Source: CBDAPI01 sp964565865 | GTDB lineage: Bacteria; Acidobacteriota; UBA6911; RPQK01; CBDAPI01 | Assembly: GCA_964565865.1 (NCBI GenBank) | Contig: CAZMGM010000050.1 | Coordinates: 1 to 15,065 of the forward strand | DNA: 15,065 bases | Reading direction: 5' to 3' | Shown: positions 1-7,904 of the stretch, piece after piece | Position numbering within the stretch: the first letter of the stretch is position 1 | Layout of the letters: each line of letters opens with the position of its first letter | Position numbers and translations under genes: made by a program | The notes under the pieces: generated by a model | Databases searched by the model: none | What the model was told of the DNA's origin: nothing | Seen by the model: only the letters and a program-made list of their open reading frames with translations

Positions 1-1030
1 TCCGATTGCGAGCAAGGTCTGCTTGGCCCCCCGCGAAGTCATCGAAGGCCACCTCAGTGGTCTCAATCATGTGCCGAGCAATGAAAGGCACGGCTTCGGC
101 GGCCCCTTGCTCGGGGCTCTTGACGCAGCATTCCCATTCCAGGACCGCCCAGCTATTGTAGCCGGCCTCGGCGAGCAGTGTGAAAACACGGGTAAAGTCA
201 ACCTGGCCGTCTCCCAGGGACCGAAATCGCCCGGCTCGCCCACCCCAGGACTGATAGCCGCCGTATACTCCAACTCGCCCACTCGGGCGGAACTCGGCAT
301 CTTTGACGTGGAAACCCCTGATGCGTTCGCCGTACAACCTGATAAATTCCAAGTAATCGAGTTGTTGTAACACAAAATGGCTGGGGTCATAGTTCAGGCA
401 GGCAGCGGCGTGATTATCCGTGTAATCGAGAAACATCTCGTAGGTCGCGCCATCGTAAACGTCTGATCCAGGGTGAAGCTCATATCCGAAAACAATCCCT
501 TGGTCTTGAGCCAGGTCCAGAAGCGGCCGCCAGCGTTTGGCCAGTTCCTTGAAAGCTTCCTGGATAATCCCATCCGGACGCTGAGGCCAGGGGTAGATCA
601 TGTGCCAGGCCAAGGCGCCAGACAGCGTTGGGATGACGTTGGTGCCCATGTTCACCGAAGCGTAAATAGTTTTCTTCAGTTCGCCCACCGCCCACTCGGT
701 TCTGGCATCACCTGTCAAGCCCGGGGGATGAAACCCCTCGAACATGACTTCGTAGGCCGGATGCACGGCCAGGACCTGGCCTGCAAGGTAGGCTGCAACC
801 TCCGTCGGTTCCAGGCCCATCTCCTGAAGCCTGCCTTTGTATTCATCACAGTAGGTCTTGGATTCCGCAGCCTTGTTGAGGTCGATGACGCGTGGATCCC
901 AGCCCGGGATCTGAACACCCTTGAATCCCAGGTTCGCTACCCATCTTCCAATGTTGTGGATGTTGTTGTAAGGCTTCTCATCCCGCATGAACTGGGCGAG
1001 GAAAACGGCTGGACCTTTCATTTTTGACAT
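1..1030 (-). CDS. Sugar phosphate isomerase/epimerase (xylose-isomerase-like TIM barrel), 3' end cut by window edge
   Basis: An uninterrupted frame of 343 codons runs from ATG at 1030 leftwards off the window. The protein resembles the AP-endonuclease-2/xylose-isomerase-like TIM-barrel family, which isomerises or epimerises sugars and cyclitols using a divalent metal. Visible family signatures are GYELHP (Glu184), NYDPSHF (Asp215, His218), GFHVKD (His241) and LEWE (Glu298/Glu300), matching the usual Glu-Asp-His-Glu metal ligands. An N-terminal GFKGVQIPGWDPRVID stretch is typical of strand 1-2. There is no signal peptide, so it should be cytoplasmic. An in-frame ATG at 1021 is an alternative start; neither has a strong ribosome site. 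It lies 56 bases downstream of the GWxTD gene on the same strand, so co-transcription is possible. Only the last residues are missing. The substrate cannot be named; a role with the oxidoreductases at the right end is inference. Confidence 0.87.
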   Translation of the reverse strand, partial: MSKMKGPAVFLAQFMRDEKPYNNIHNIGRWVANLGFKGVQIPGWDPRVIDLNKAAESKTYCDEYKGRLQEMGLEPTEVAAYLAGQVLAVHPAYEVMFEGFHPPGLTGDARTEWAVGELKKTIYASVNMGTNVIPTLSGALAWHMIYPWPQRPDGIIQEAFKELAKRWRPLLDLAQDQGIVFGYELHPGSDVYDGATYEMFLDYTDNHAAACLNYDPSHFVLQQLDYLEFIRLYGERIRGFHVKDAEFRPSGRVGVYGGYQSWGGRAGRFRSLGDGQVDFTRVFTLLAEAGYNSWAVLEWECCVKSPEQGAAEAVPFIARHMIETTEVAFDDFAGGQADLARNR

Positions 1031-1086
1031 GGCTTTTTTACTTCTCAGACCTCGAGCGGTTTCCCGCGACTTTCCACTACCGGCTG

Positions 1087-2739
1087 CTAATTCTTTGCCG
1101 CAATCCGGGTGGCTTCAATGACTTGGAACTTCTCTCCTGCAGTGATGAGCTGGTTACTGATCCGGTCCTGAACCTCGACTTCGATGCGATATGTTCCGGG
1201 CCTTAAACTTTCGGGCGAGAAGATCGTGACCAGCACGGCCCTACCCCGTGAAAAAAATTGAATCGGCTCTCCTTTCTCGTCGACCCGTTCCGCTACTTTC
1301 TCCCCTCCTTGCAAGAGCCTGTACTTCACCCGAAGTGACGGACTGTCCGTACTCTGATCGATTCCTGCATTGTAGACTTGTAGGTATACACCCAGTGGTC
1401 TGGAAGAAGAAAAGATATTGTCTATGCTGGGACGAATTTTGAGGTCTCCTAACACGAACATTTGATCTCGCTGTTGAACGTTATCGACCTGCCGAATGGA
1501 GTCGGAGAGAATGAGAGAGCTTGCCACAAGTGTTTCCGGGGAGTACGAGGGAACAACAATGCCCTGGCGGATGACTCCCACCTTGCCACTATGCGCATCT
1601 TTTACCACCAGATTTAGCTTATAGCGCAACTTCCGATCGAGCGCGACTATTTTCTGATAAGTGGATCGCTGTTGGAGACCTTGCTGGAAAAACTCGGGCC
1701 GATAGGAATGGATAAGATCGTCTTCGAATTCCTTCATGATCCGCTTGTTGATGGCAGTCACCACACCATAAACTCCCACTTTGGCGATCTGCACGCCATT
1801 TTCTTCTTTGAAAGTGAGGTTTTGGTGTTCCAACGTCAGTGTGATCGCGACCAGAACCTGGTCGTCGTTTAGTTTGAAAAAATCGTTCCGGACCTTAAAC
1901 TCCAAATCGTCGTACGTGACGTTGACGTCAACAATCTCTTTGAGGTCGTCATAGTGGATCCTTTTGGGACGCTGCACCCCGACAAAGGTCTCGTACCGAA
2001 TGAACGGATCGTCTTGCATACGCCGCAATTTCAACGGGTAATAATCGCGGTTGCCTGGTGAGAAGGTTTCACGATCTAGCTTGGTAGCCATCCCGAACTG
2101 CTCGGCCAGAGTCAACCCTACTCCCGGAACGTGGAGCATGGCATCTTTTTCCTCGGGATTCAGAGCCAAACGGTATTCACCACTAAAAGACGGATCCACG
2201 AATTCGAGTTCAATCCCCTGGCCAAGTCCCTCGATATTCCGATACCACCAGACCTCGAAGGGGTAAGTGGAGGTTATTCCACCACCTTCATGTAAGGGCC
2301 GCTGGTAGCGTCCCCCAGAGGGGTGCATTTCGATCGTGTCCGGAGGACCGTGAATTATATAAATGCGACCCCTGTCGCTCTTCCATCCGCGAAAACCACT
2401 GGTGAAGTTCTCGTTGGCGTAGGCAATGCGGCGGTAATGCTCATCCCTGAACTGATTTGTCAACGTCTTGGGATCCGGATTCCGTCGGTGCCAGAATTGT
2501 TCGATGAATTGATCTTTTTCTTCCGGGGAGGTCAGGGTTTTGAAGACGGTCTTTTCTTCGGTCGTGATGATATATCCGATATCTTCCTGGAGCCACTTTC
2601 TATAATAGTCTTGTTGATCCTCCTGCAGGCGCCTAGGCCTTTCGGATTTGCCCTGTTGACTAGCGGCCGTGGTTGTCCCTGAAATGAGCAGCATTAACGC
2701 AACTCCCATCGCTGCCAGAAAGTCAATTCGTTTTGTCAC
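1087..2739 (-). CDS. Secreted GWxTD domain-containing protein
   Basis: A protein of about 550 residues with an N-terminal signal peptide (KR-containing n-region, hydrophobic core AAMGVALMLLISG, then TTTAASQQ). The GWxTD domain follows: YRKWLQEDIGYIITTEEK, then FIEQFWHRRNPDP, then the name-giving segment GWKSDRGRIYIIHGPPD about 120 residues in. The Thr of GWxTD is Ser here. The C-terminal half is beta-rich and ends in a carbohydrate-binding-like beta-sandwich region (LRPGTYRIEVEVQDRI). GWxTD proteins are widespread in Acidobacteriota; their molecular function is unknown, and an envelope role is inferred from the export signal. The frame can extend to a TTG at 2754, but the GTG at 2739 is preferred because a GAGAG motif lies about 8 bases upstream and it leaves a standard signal peptide; ATG at 2709 is another option. 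It is divergent from the TPR/CRTAC1 set. Confidence 0.88.
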   Translation of the reverse strand: MTKRIDFLAAMGVALMLLISGTTTAASQQGKSERPRRLQEDQQDYYRKWLQEDIGYIITTEEKTVFKTLTSPEEKDQFIEQFWHRRNPDPKTLTNQFRDEHYRRIAYANENFTSGFRGWKSDRGRIYIIHGPPDTIEMHPSGGRYQRPLHEGGGITSTYPFEVWWYRNIEGLGQGIELEFVDPSFSGEYRLALNPEEKDAMLHVPGVGLTLAEQFGMATKLDRETFSPGNRDYYPLKLRRMQDDPFIRYETFVGVQRPKRIHYDDLKEIVDVNVTYDDLEFKVRNDFFKLNDDQVLVAITLTLEHQNLTFKEENGVQIAKVGVYGVVTAINKRIMKEFEDDLIHSYRPEFFQQGLQQRSTYQKIVALDRKLRYKLNLVVKDAHSGKVGVIRQGIVVPSYSPETLVASSLILSDSIRQVDNVQQRDQMFVLGDLKIRPSIDNIFSSSRPLGVYLQVYNAGIDQSTDSPSLRVKYRLLQGGEKVAERVDEKGEPIQFFSRGRAVLVTIFSPESLRPGTYRIEVEVQDRISNQLITAGEKFQVIEATRIAAKN

Positions 2740-2965
2740 AAGTCTGTCTCTCAAATCAGAGGACTTGCCCTTTTTTTACAGCTAGAGGAACTGAAGTGCA
2801 AGTCACACGCCGTGGTGAACGGATGAGATCAACGTTGTTTTGTTGACGGTATTGCAAACCCAGCTGCCTCGAGGCAAGTAGGTACTTCTTCTTAGGTGTG
2901 TGCTTTCAAAACCCCAGCCCAGATACTTGAAAAGTTGAGACTAGCAATGAAAGAATCAGGGCCAG
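2740..2965. other. Divergent intergenic region between the GWxTD gene and the CRTAC1-type operon
   Basis: Promoters for both directions should lie here, but no convincing -35/-10 pair stands out. A perfect 12-base palindrome, TGCCTCGAGGCA, sits at 2865-2876 and is a candidate operator. On the minus strand, TTGCAC followed 17 bases later by TAAAAA is a weak promoter-like pair upstream of the GWxTD gene. No RNA gene was recognised. Confidence 0.4.
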
Positions 2966-3223
2966 ATGACGACAAACATGAATCATATTCTGTGCTTAAA
3001 ATGGACTCACAAGCTCTCTTGGACATGCCTGGCCGGCAAGGCTGTTGTCGTACGCCTTGATGGTCAACCGGTTGCCAGGGCAACGAGAGGTTCGGCCGTA
3101 AGCTTTCCGCTACCCGTTGGGAGTCATCTAGTGGAAATTGACACGAATCAAGCAGCTTTCGGAGAAAATGAGCGGATGGAATCCAGTGAGGAAGTTGACC
3201 GTCTGACACGGAACCACAAATGA
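2966..3223 (+). CDS. Small hypothetical protein with a PEGA-like beta segment (doubtful, possibly a remnant)
   Basis: An 85-codon frame whose TGA stop overlaps the ATG of the next gene as ATGA, a pattern of translational coupling that argues it is or was translated. The middle (AVVVRLDGQPVARATRGSA, then VSFPLPVGSHLVEID) resembles one PEGA or carboxypeptidase-regulatory-like beta unit. The N-terminal 25 residues look poor: Trp/Cys/His-rich with no clear signal peptide. A second frame starting with ATG at 2947 gives a more natural charged N-terminus (MKESGPDDDKHESYSVLKMD) but stops near 3061, just where the PEGA-like segment begins in the present frame. A frameshifted longer gene is therefore possible. 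The ribosome site is weak. Function is unknown. Confidence 0.4.
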   Translation: MTTNMNHILCLKWTHKLSWTCLAGKAVVVRLDGQPVARATRGSAVSFPLPVGSHLVEIDTNQAAFGENERMESSEEVDRLTRNHK

Positions 3224-4059
3224 TGAGTTGTGCAAGAGCGAAAAAGATCGGCAACCTGGCAATCCTATGTTTCTTACTGCTTAGTTTTCGGGCTGCGTCG
3301 CACCCCTTGGTCTGTACTTTCGTTGATCAGGAAGGAGATCCCCTGGAGAGCGTCGAGACGCGCCTTGTTTTTCTGGAGGCCGAGAGTAAAGAAGAGGTAG
3401 AAACGCACTACCAGAAGTCGAATGCAAAGGGACGAGCCGACTTCAAAAATCTACGGCCAGGCAGCTATGTGGTCCAGGCTCAACTTGAAGGCTACATGCC
3501 GTGTAAGGTAGTCATCAATATCCAGGCAGCCGAGCGCCTACAAAGAGTCTTGCTCAAGCAGAAGGAGTTTGAGGACCAGGAACAGAAAGCGCTCGAGTCA
3601 CTGAACAGTCAGGATTTTAAAACCGCCATCCAGGAGCTGGAAAGACTTTCAGAGCATTATCCTGAGGATGCCTCCCTCCACGATAACCTGGCCCGTGCCT
3701 ATGCAGGGATTCTGGACGAGCATAGGGCCTTGGCTGAAGCAGACAGAGCCGCCGAACTGGACCCGGGTTTTGGCGCAACAAAAAATGAGGTCCAGCAACT
3801 CATGCTGCGCACTTCAGGTGAAAAAGCGTTGCAAGAGAGAGACTTCAAGACTGCTGTGGAGCGATTTACTGCTTTGAGAAAACTAGATCCTCAAGACCCA
3901 GCAGCTCATGAGGGACTTGCCCTTGCCTATGGACATCAGGGGAAACTAGAGGAAGCCTTGCAGGCCATCAGACGAGCGCTCGAAATAGATCCAGGAAATC
4001 CTTCTTTCCAGAAAATCAGGGAAATATTAGAAGTTAACGCTGGTATTAGGGAACCCTAG
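3220..4059 (+). CDS. Secreted carboxypeptidase-regulatory-like and TPR domain protein
   Basis: 279 residues. A signal peptide (KKIGNLAILCFLLLSFRAAS) precedes a beta-sandwich of the carboxypeptidase regulatory-like type at about residues 29-113, shown by GRADFKNLRPGSYVVQAQLE and GYMPCKVVINIQ. From about residue 120 there are four TPR-like helical hairpins, for example the units ending AELDPGFG and ALEIDPGNP, with the canonical EGLALAYGHQGKLEEALQAI repeat near residue 231. Such proteins act as envelope-located protein-interaction scaffolds; the partner is unknown. It starts at ATG 3220 inside the preceding stop (ATGA), with an alternative ATG directly after it. It is followed 7 bases later by the CRTAC1-type gene, so the two are almost certainly co-transcribed and their products may work together. 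Confidence 0.85.
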   Translation: MMSCARAKKIGNLAILCFLLLSFRAASHPLVCTFVDQEGDPLESVETRLVFLEAESKEEVETHYQKSNAKGRADFKNLRPGSYVVQAQLEGYMPCKVVINIQAAERLQRVLLKQKEFEDQEQKALESLNSQDFKTAIQELERLSEHYPEDASLHDNLARAYAGILDEHRALAEADRAAELDPGFGATKNEVQQLMLRTSGEKALQERDFKTAVERFTALRKLDPQDPAAHEGLALAYGHQGKLEEALQAIRRALEIDPGNPSFQKIREILEVNAGIREP

Positions 4060-4066
4060 ACTGCTA

Positions 4067-5881
4067 GTGCTTCTAGTGAAGGAAAGACAGCGGAGTTCGA
4101 GGTTCAGGTGGCAGCGTAAACTTCTCCTGTCCATGTCCTTCCTTCTTTTGGCGCGGCCTGTTCTTTCTGAAAGCCCGGAGGTCAATGCTGTGAACAGCAA
4201 GACAGTTGTAGCGTCTCCTGATTTCTACGATGTGGCGCACCAGTCGGGGCTCCTAACGCAGAATGTGCATGGACACCCAAGCCGCAAGAAATACATCCTT
4301 GAAACCACAGGAAATGGTGTGGCGATATTTGACTTCAATAATGATGGCTGGTTGGACATTTTTCTGGTCAACGGATGGAGGTTGGAGAAGTTTCCCAACA
4401 ACAGCGAAAAACCAGCCAGTCAACTTTATCGAAGCAATGGCGAAGGAACTTTCACTGATGTGACCATAGATGCGGGTCTCAGCCGGACAGGTTGGGGGCA
4501 GGGTGCTTGTGTCGGAGATTGGGATAGTGATGGGTTCAATGACCTGTTTGTCACTTTTTTCGGAACCAATATTCTGTACGGCAACCGCGGAGACGGCACC
4601 TTCGAGGATATTACCCGGGTAGCGGGGGTAGGCGCGGGCGTCGAGCGCTGGAGCACAGGTTGCGCTTTTCTGGATTTCGACAGGGATGGGGACCTGGATC
4701 TCTTCGTCGCGAATTATCTCGACTTTGACATGAAGACGATCCCTGAGCCGGGAGAAAATCGCTTCTGCCAATGGAAAGGGATGCCGGTCATGTGTGGACC
4801 CGGCGGCTTGCCCGGAGAAACCAACCTTCTCTATCGTAACAACGGCAACCGTACTTTCACTGATGTCTCCATCTCCAGCGGGATCTCAGAACCCACAGGG
4901 AACTATGCATTCTCTCCATTGGTGGCTGATTTTAACGACGATCAGTGGCCAGACATTTATGTAGCATGTGATTCGACGGCCAACCTTCTCTATATCAATC
5001 AGAAGAACGGAACTTTTGCTGAAGAAGGCGCCTATGCCGGAGCTGCCTTCAATGAGGAAGGAAGAGCGCAGGCAGGCATGGGGGCTACGGCAGCCGACTT
5101 TGATAACAATGGAATGCTGGATATCTTTGTAACCAATTTCTCTGAAGACTACTTCACTCTTTATCGAAATGATGGAGAGGCCTCCTTCACGGACGTGACG
5201 CATAGGGCGCGACTGGGGAGCAACACTCGCTATCTGGGCTGGGGTACGGGTTTTACCGATTTTGATAATGATGGCTGGAAAGACATTTTCGCGGCTAACG
5301 GGCATGTCTATCCGGAAGTGGAGACACTCGGACAGCAATACAAACAATCGAAATTGCTCTATCGCAACCTTGGCAATGGAACGTTCGCCGACATTTCTCA
5401 GCAATCCGGTCCAGGGATGCGCAAGCGCCATGCGAGCCGCGGAGTCGCCTTCGGTGATCTCGATAATGATGGAAGAGTCGAGATCGTCGTCAATAACATG
5501 AACGAGATCCCCAGTTTATTCTTCAATCGAGCAACGAGTGGAAACTCGGTACTCATTCGCCTTGTGGGTAACAAGTCGAATCGGAACGGAATTGGAGCAC
5601 GTGTGCTGCTGATGGTGGGGAAAGACGCCCAGATCGATGAAGTGCGAAGTGGCGGCAGCTACATATCCCACAGTGACTTTCGGCTCCATTTTGGAGTTGG
5701 CGATGCCGAGCAAATAGAGCGACTGGAAGTTCATTGGCCCAGTGGCAAGATTGACACAGTTACGGAAATAGCCACGAACGCCTTGATTACGATTGTCGAA
5801 GGGAAGGGACTTACGGATCGGAAACCCTACGGCAAGCCTTTTCCTCTTTGGCAGGGGACACAGCTGCTCGTTGGGCTCTGA
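4067..5881 (+). CDS. CRTAC1-family protein: FG-GAP/VCBS beta-propeller with ASPIC/UnbV C-terminal domain
   Basis: 604 residues from a GTG start. The N-terminus is a basic stretch followed by a hydrophobic core (LLLSMSFLLLARPVLS), a likely signal peptide. Seven calcium-loop motifs follow: DFNNDGWLD (89-97), DWDSDGFND (151-159), DFDRDGDLD (203-211), DFNDDQWPD (288-296), DFDNNGMLD (344-352), DFDNDGWKD (398-406) and DLDNDGRVE (464-472). This fits a seven-bladed FG-GAP propeller. The last about 100 residues match the ASPIC/UnbV domain: NRNGIGARVLL, VRSGGSYISHSD, LHFGVGDAEQIERLEVHWPS. A Cys pair, FCQWKGMPVMCGPGGLPG (Cys234, Cys243), lies between loops 3 and 4. GTG at 4076 or ATG at 4133 are alternative starts; 4067 has AGGGA 14 bases upstream. 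The product is expected to be extracellular or surface-bound and calcium-dependent. The ligand is unknown. Confidence 0.93.
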   Translation: MLLVKERQRSSRFRWQRKLLLSMSFLLLARPVLSESPEVNAVNSKTVVASPDFYDVAHQSGLLTQNVHGHPSRKKYILETTGNGVAIFDFNNDGWLDIFLVNGWRLEKFPNNSEKPASQLYRSNGEGTFTDVTIDAGLSRTGWGQGACVGDWDSDGFNDLFVTFFGTNILYGNRGDGTFEDITRVAGVGAGVERWSTGCAFLDFDRDGDLDLFVANYLDFDMKTIPEPGENRFCQWKGMPVMCGPGGLPGETNLLYRNNGNRTFTDVSISSGISEPTGNYAFSPLVADFNDDQWPDIYVACDSTANLLYINQKNGTFAEEGAYAGAAFNEEGRAQAGMGATAADFDNNGMLDIFVTNFSEDYFTLYRNDGEASFTDVTHRARLGSNTRYLGWGTGFTDFDNDGWKDIFAANGHVYPEVETLGQQYKQSKLLYRNLGNGTFADISQQSGPGMRKRHASRGVAFGDLDNDGRVEIVVNNMNEIPSLFFNRATSGNSVLIRLVGNKSNRNGIGARVLLMVGKDAQIDEVRSGGSYISHSDFRLHFGVGDAEQIERLEVHWPSGKIDTVTEIATNALITIVEGKGLTDRKPYGKPFPLWQGTQLLVGL

Positions 5882-5956
5882 CCAAGAGCTGCCAGTCGCG
5901 CCAACCCTGGCTCAGAACTGACGGCGAGCTGCACCAGGCTGTTCCCAGTTAACCGG

Positions 5957-7903
5957 TTATCTCTTTTCAGGCAGGTCCTTGAGAAACACCTGTTGCCTTT
6001 CGCTTAGACTTCGCAATTTCTGAGAAGTGTGCAGAGCGCTTTTGGCCTTTTCTTTCAGCCCCAACTTTCGGTAAAGATTGAACAACTGATAGTGAACACT
6101 CCCATCAGTGTCGGTGGCGGCGCCCTGTTCAAAATGTTCAATCGCCTCTTCGGTTCGATCCAGAATCGCCAGGGCTCTCCCCAGTGGAACGTGCGCACCG
6201 ACCAACTTGGGATCCAGTGCCAGGGCCCTGCGAAGCAATGGTATAGACTTTTGTGGCCGACCCAGCCGTAAAAGGCAGGACCCCTGCCTCCAATGGGCTT
6301 CAGCATGGAAAGGATCGAGTTCGAGAACGCGCTGGTAAATTTCGGTGGTACGTTCGAATTCCAGCTGCTCAAAATAAGCATTCCCCAGGGAAAAGAGAAG
6401 CGTCGGATTTCCCGGTTGGAGTGTTGCCGCAGTTTCATACTCACTGGCAGCCTCTTGAAACAAGTCTTGAGCAAATAGAGCGTCCCCCAGCAGCTGGTGA
6501 GCTCTTACCGATCCAGGATTCAGTTCAACTATTTGCCCCAGCGTCTGCAGGGCCAGCTTCTTATAACTGGACCCTAAAACATAAAATACTTCGGGGTCAT
6601 CCTTTGGCTTCACGCCTTCCAGCAGGTTGACCAAGTTTTCAAAGCGCTCCAGCCGGAAAAGTGTTCGCACGAGGGCGGTCCTGATGTGGGAATCGGTCGT
6701 AACGCTCCCTCCCAGGGGAAGAAGCATACGAAGCCCATCCTCGTAGCGCTTCTCACGAATGTACTGCAAACCTGATGAACGTCGACTATCTTCAGGCAAC
6801 TCTCCAGACGTTTTTGTCGACGAAGCGTAGTCACGAATCAATTGGTCTCGTCTCTTTTCGGCTAATGAGCGCCACTGAACGGTGTGGCCTGGTCCGCCCG
6901 GATGGTCGGATAGCGCAGTCAACAAATAGGCGGCTCCGAAGCTTCCTTGTTTGGCGGCCTGTTCCAAATGCAGGTAGTCACTTGGCGGCCGCTGAGGTTC
7001 GACTTTCACTGGCAACGGCGGCATCGGATCGAAAAAATGGGGTCGGATGTGAGCAGCTTCGTTGAGTTCGCGCAACGCCGCTCGGATATCTCCTTTGAAC
7101 AGGTGGACAACAGAAATCCCGAAACGGGCTTCGTAGCTAAAGGGATCCAGCCGTAACTCTTCCTCAAAAGCCTGTTTTGCAGAATCCCAATCTTCCACTT
7201 TTAGCAAAAATATGCCAAGAGTAATTCTCAGCCCTGGGACCCTGGGTGAAGCGGTTACTGCCTGGCGATAGCTTCGAATGGTCACGGTTTTCCAGGCTGG
7301 TCTGTCGGCATAGAATTCGGCTCTCACCAGAGGGACAAAGCCCGAATCCTTGAAGCCGGCAAGCTTGTCAAATGCCTTCTGTCCGAGGTCGAGGTAAATG
7401 AGTCCGAGGCTGTAAAGTGACTCTATGTCTTCCGGATTCTTCTCGAGGAGTCCCTTGTACTGGGCAATAGCGTCGTCAAAGCGGTTGAGCCCCACCAGCA
7501 CCGCGGCCAGAAACCGGCGTACAGCTTCTTGCTGGGGTTGGAGCTTTAAGGCATTGTGCAGCAAAGGTAATGCCCCCTGGTACTGCCCGGTCTCAAAATA
7601 AAGGCGCCCGAGGAAGAAGTTAGGGACGAATAAGTCGGAGTTCCGACGGAGTGCTTCCGCAAAGGCTTTTTCCGCCGGCCCGAGCTTTTTCTGAAAGTAA
7701 CGTGCCAGGCCTAAATTGCTGTGTATCTCGGCGGCGTTCGGTGCCAGTTGGAGTAACTTTTCGTAGTCCTCCGCTGCTTTTTGATAATCTTGGTTCTGCA
7801 TGGCCGTCGCGGCTGCCGAAGACAGCTCTTGCGGTGACTGCGGTCGCACCTGAGTGAGCGAGACGATCCCCACAACCAATATCACCGCCTGCCGATTTCT
7901 CAT
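5957..7903 (-). CDS. Exported multi-TPR protein, third gene of the TPR operon
   Basis: 648 residues with a short signal peptide (AVILVVGIVSLTQVRPQ) and TPR units over almost the whole length. The first block (about 25-180) contains units such as HSNLGLARYFQKKLGPAEKA and FFLGRLYFETGQYQGALPLL. A variant unit, SLGLIYLDLGQKAFDKLAGF then RAEFYADRPAWKTVTIRSYR, recurs in acidobacterial TPR proteins that I associate with CRTAC1 genes (from memory). A proline-rich non-TPR linker near residue 300 (FFDPMPPLPVKVEPQRPP) separates the block from the C-terminal repeats (LLGDALFAQDLFQEAASEYE, SLGNAYFEQLEFERTTEIYQ). No enzymatic motif is seen, so it is a scaffold by family. It begins one base after the stop of the preceding TPR gene (TAAgATG), which implies coupled translation. 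Its 3' end faces the end of the CRTAC1-type gene, 75 bases away. Confidence 0.9.
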   Translation of the reverse strand: MRNRQAVILVVGIVSLTQVRPQSPQELSSAAATAMQNQDYQKAAEDYEKLLQLAPNAAEIHSNLGLARYFQKKLGPAEKAFAEALRRNSDLFVPNFFLGRLYFETGQYQGALPLLHNALKLQPQQEAVRRFLAAVLVGLNRFDDAIAQYKGLLEKNPEDIESLYSLGLIYLDLGQKAFDKLAGFKDSGFVPLVRAEFYADRPAWKTVTIRSYRQAVTASPRVPGLRITLGIFLLKVEDWDSAKQAFEEELRLDPFSYEARFGISVVHLFKGDIRAALRELNEAAHIRPHFFDPMPPLPVKVEPQRPPSDYLHLEQAAKQGSFGAAYLLTALSDHPGGPGHTVQWRSLAEKRRDQLIRDYASSTKTSGELPEDSRRSSGLQYIREKRYEDGLRMLLPLGGSVTTDSHIRTALVRTLFRLERFENLVNLLEGVKPKDDPEVFYVLGSSYKKLALQTLGQIVELNPGSVRAHQLLGDALFAQDLFQEAASEYETAATLQPGNPTLLFSLGNAYFEQLEFERTTEIYQRVLELDPFHAEAHWRQGSCLLRLGRPQKSIPLLRRALALDPKLVGAHVPLGRALAILDRTEEAIEHFEQGAATDTDGSVHYQLFNLYRKLGLKEKAKSALHTSQKLRSLSERQQVFLKDLPEKR

Positions 7904-7904
7904 C

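Noticed and set aside
473..1027. 184-codon plus-strand open frame at the left end
   Set aside because: It lies antisense to the sugar isomerase, whose frame shows clear family motifs; the plus-strand peptide has no recognisable domain.
2803..2818. TCAC/GTGA half-sites with an 8-base gap, CRP-like
   Set aside because: The spacing and outer bases do not match the CRP consensus and the inner positions do not pair.
5875..5889. GCTCT-GACCA-AGAGC hairpin at the end of the CRTAC1-type gene, between convergent operons
   Set aside because: The stem is only 5 bases, overlaps the stop codon, and no T-run follows on either strand; not enough for a terminator call.
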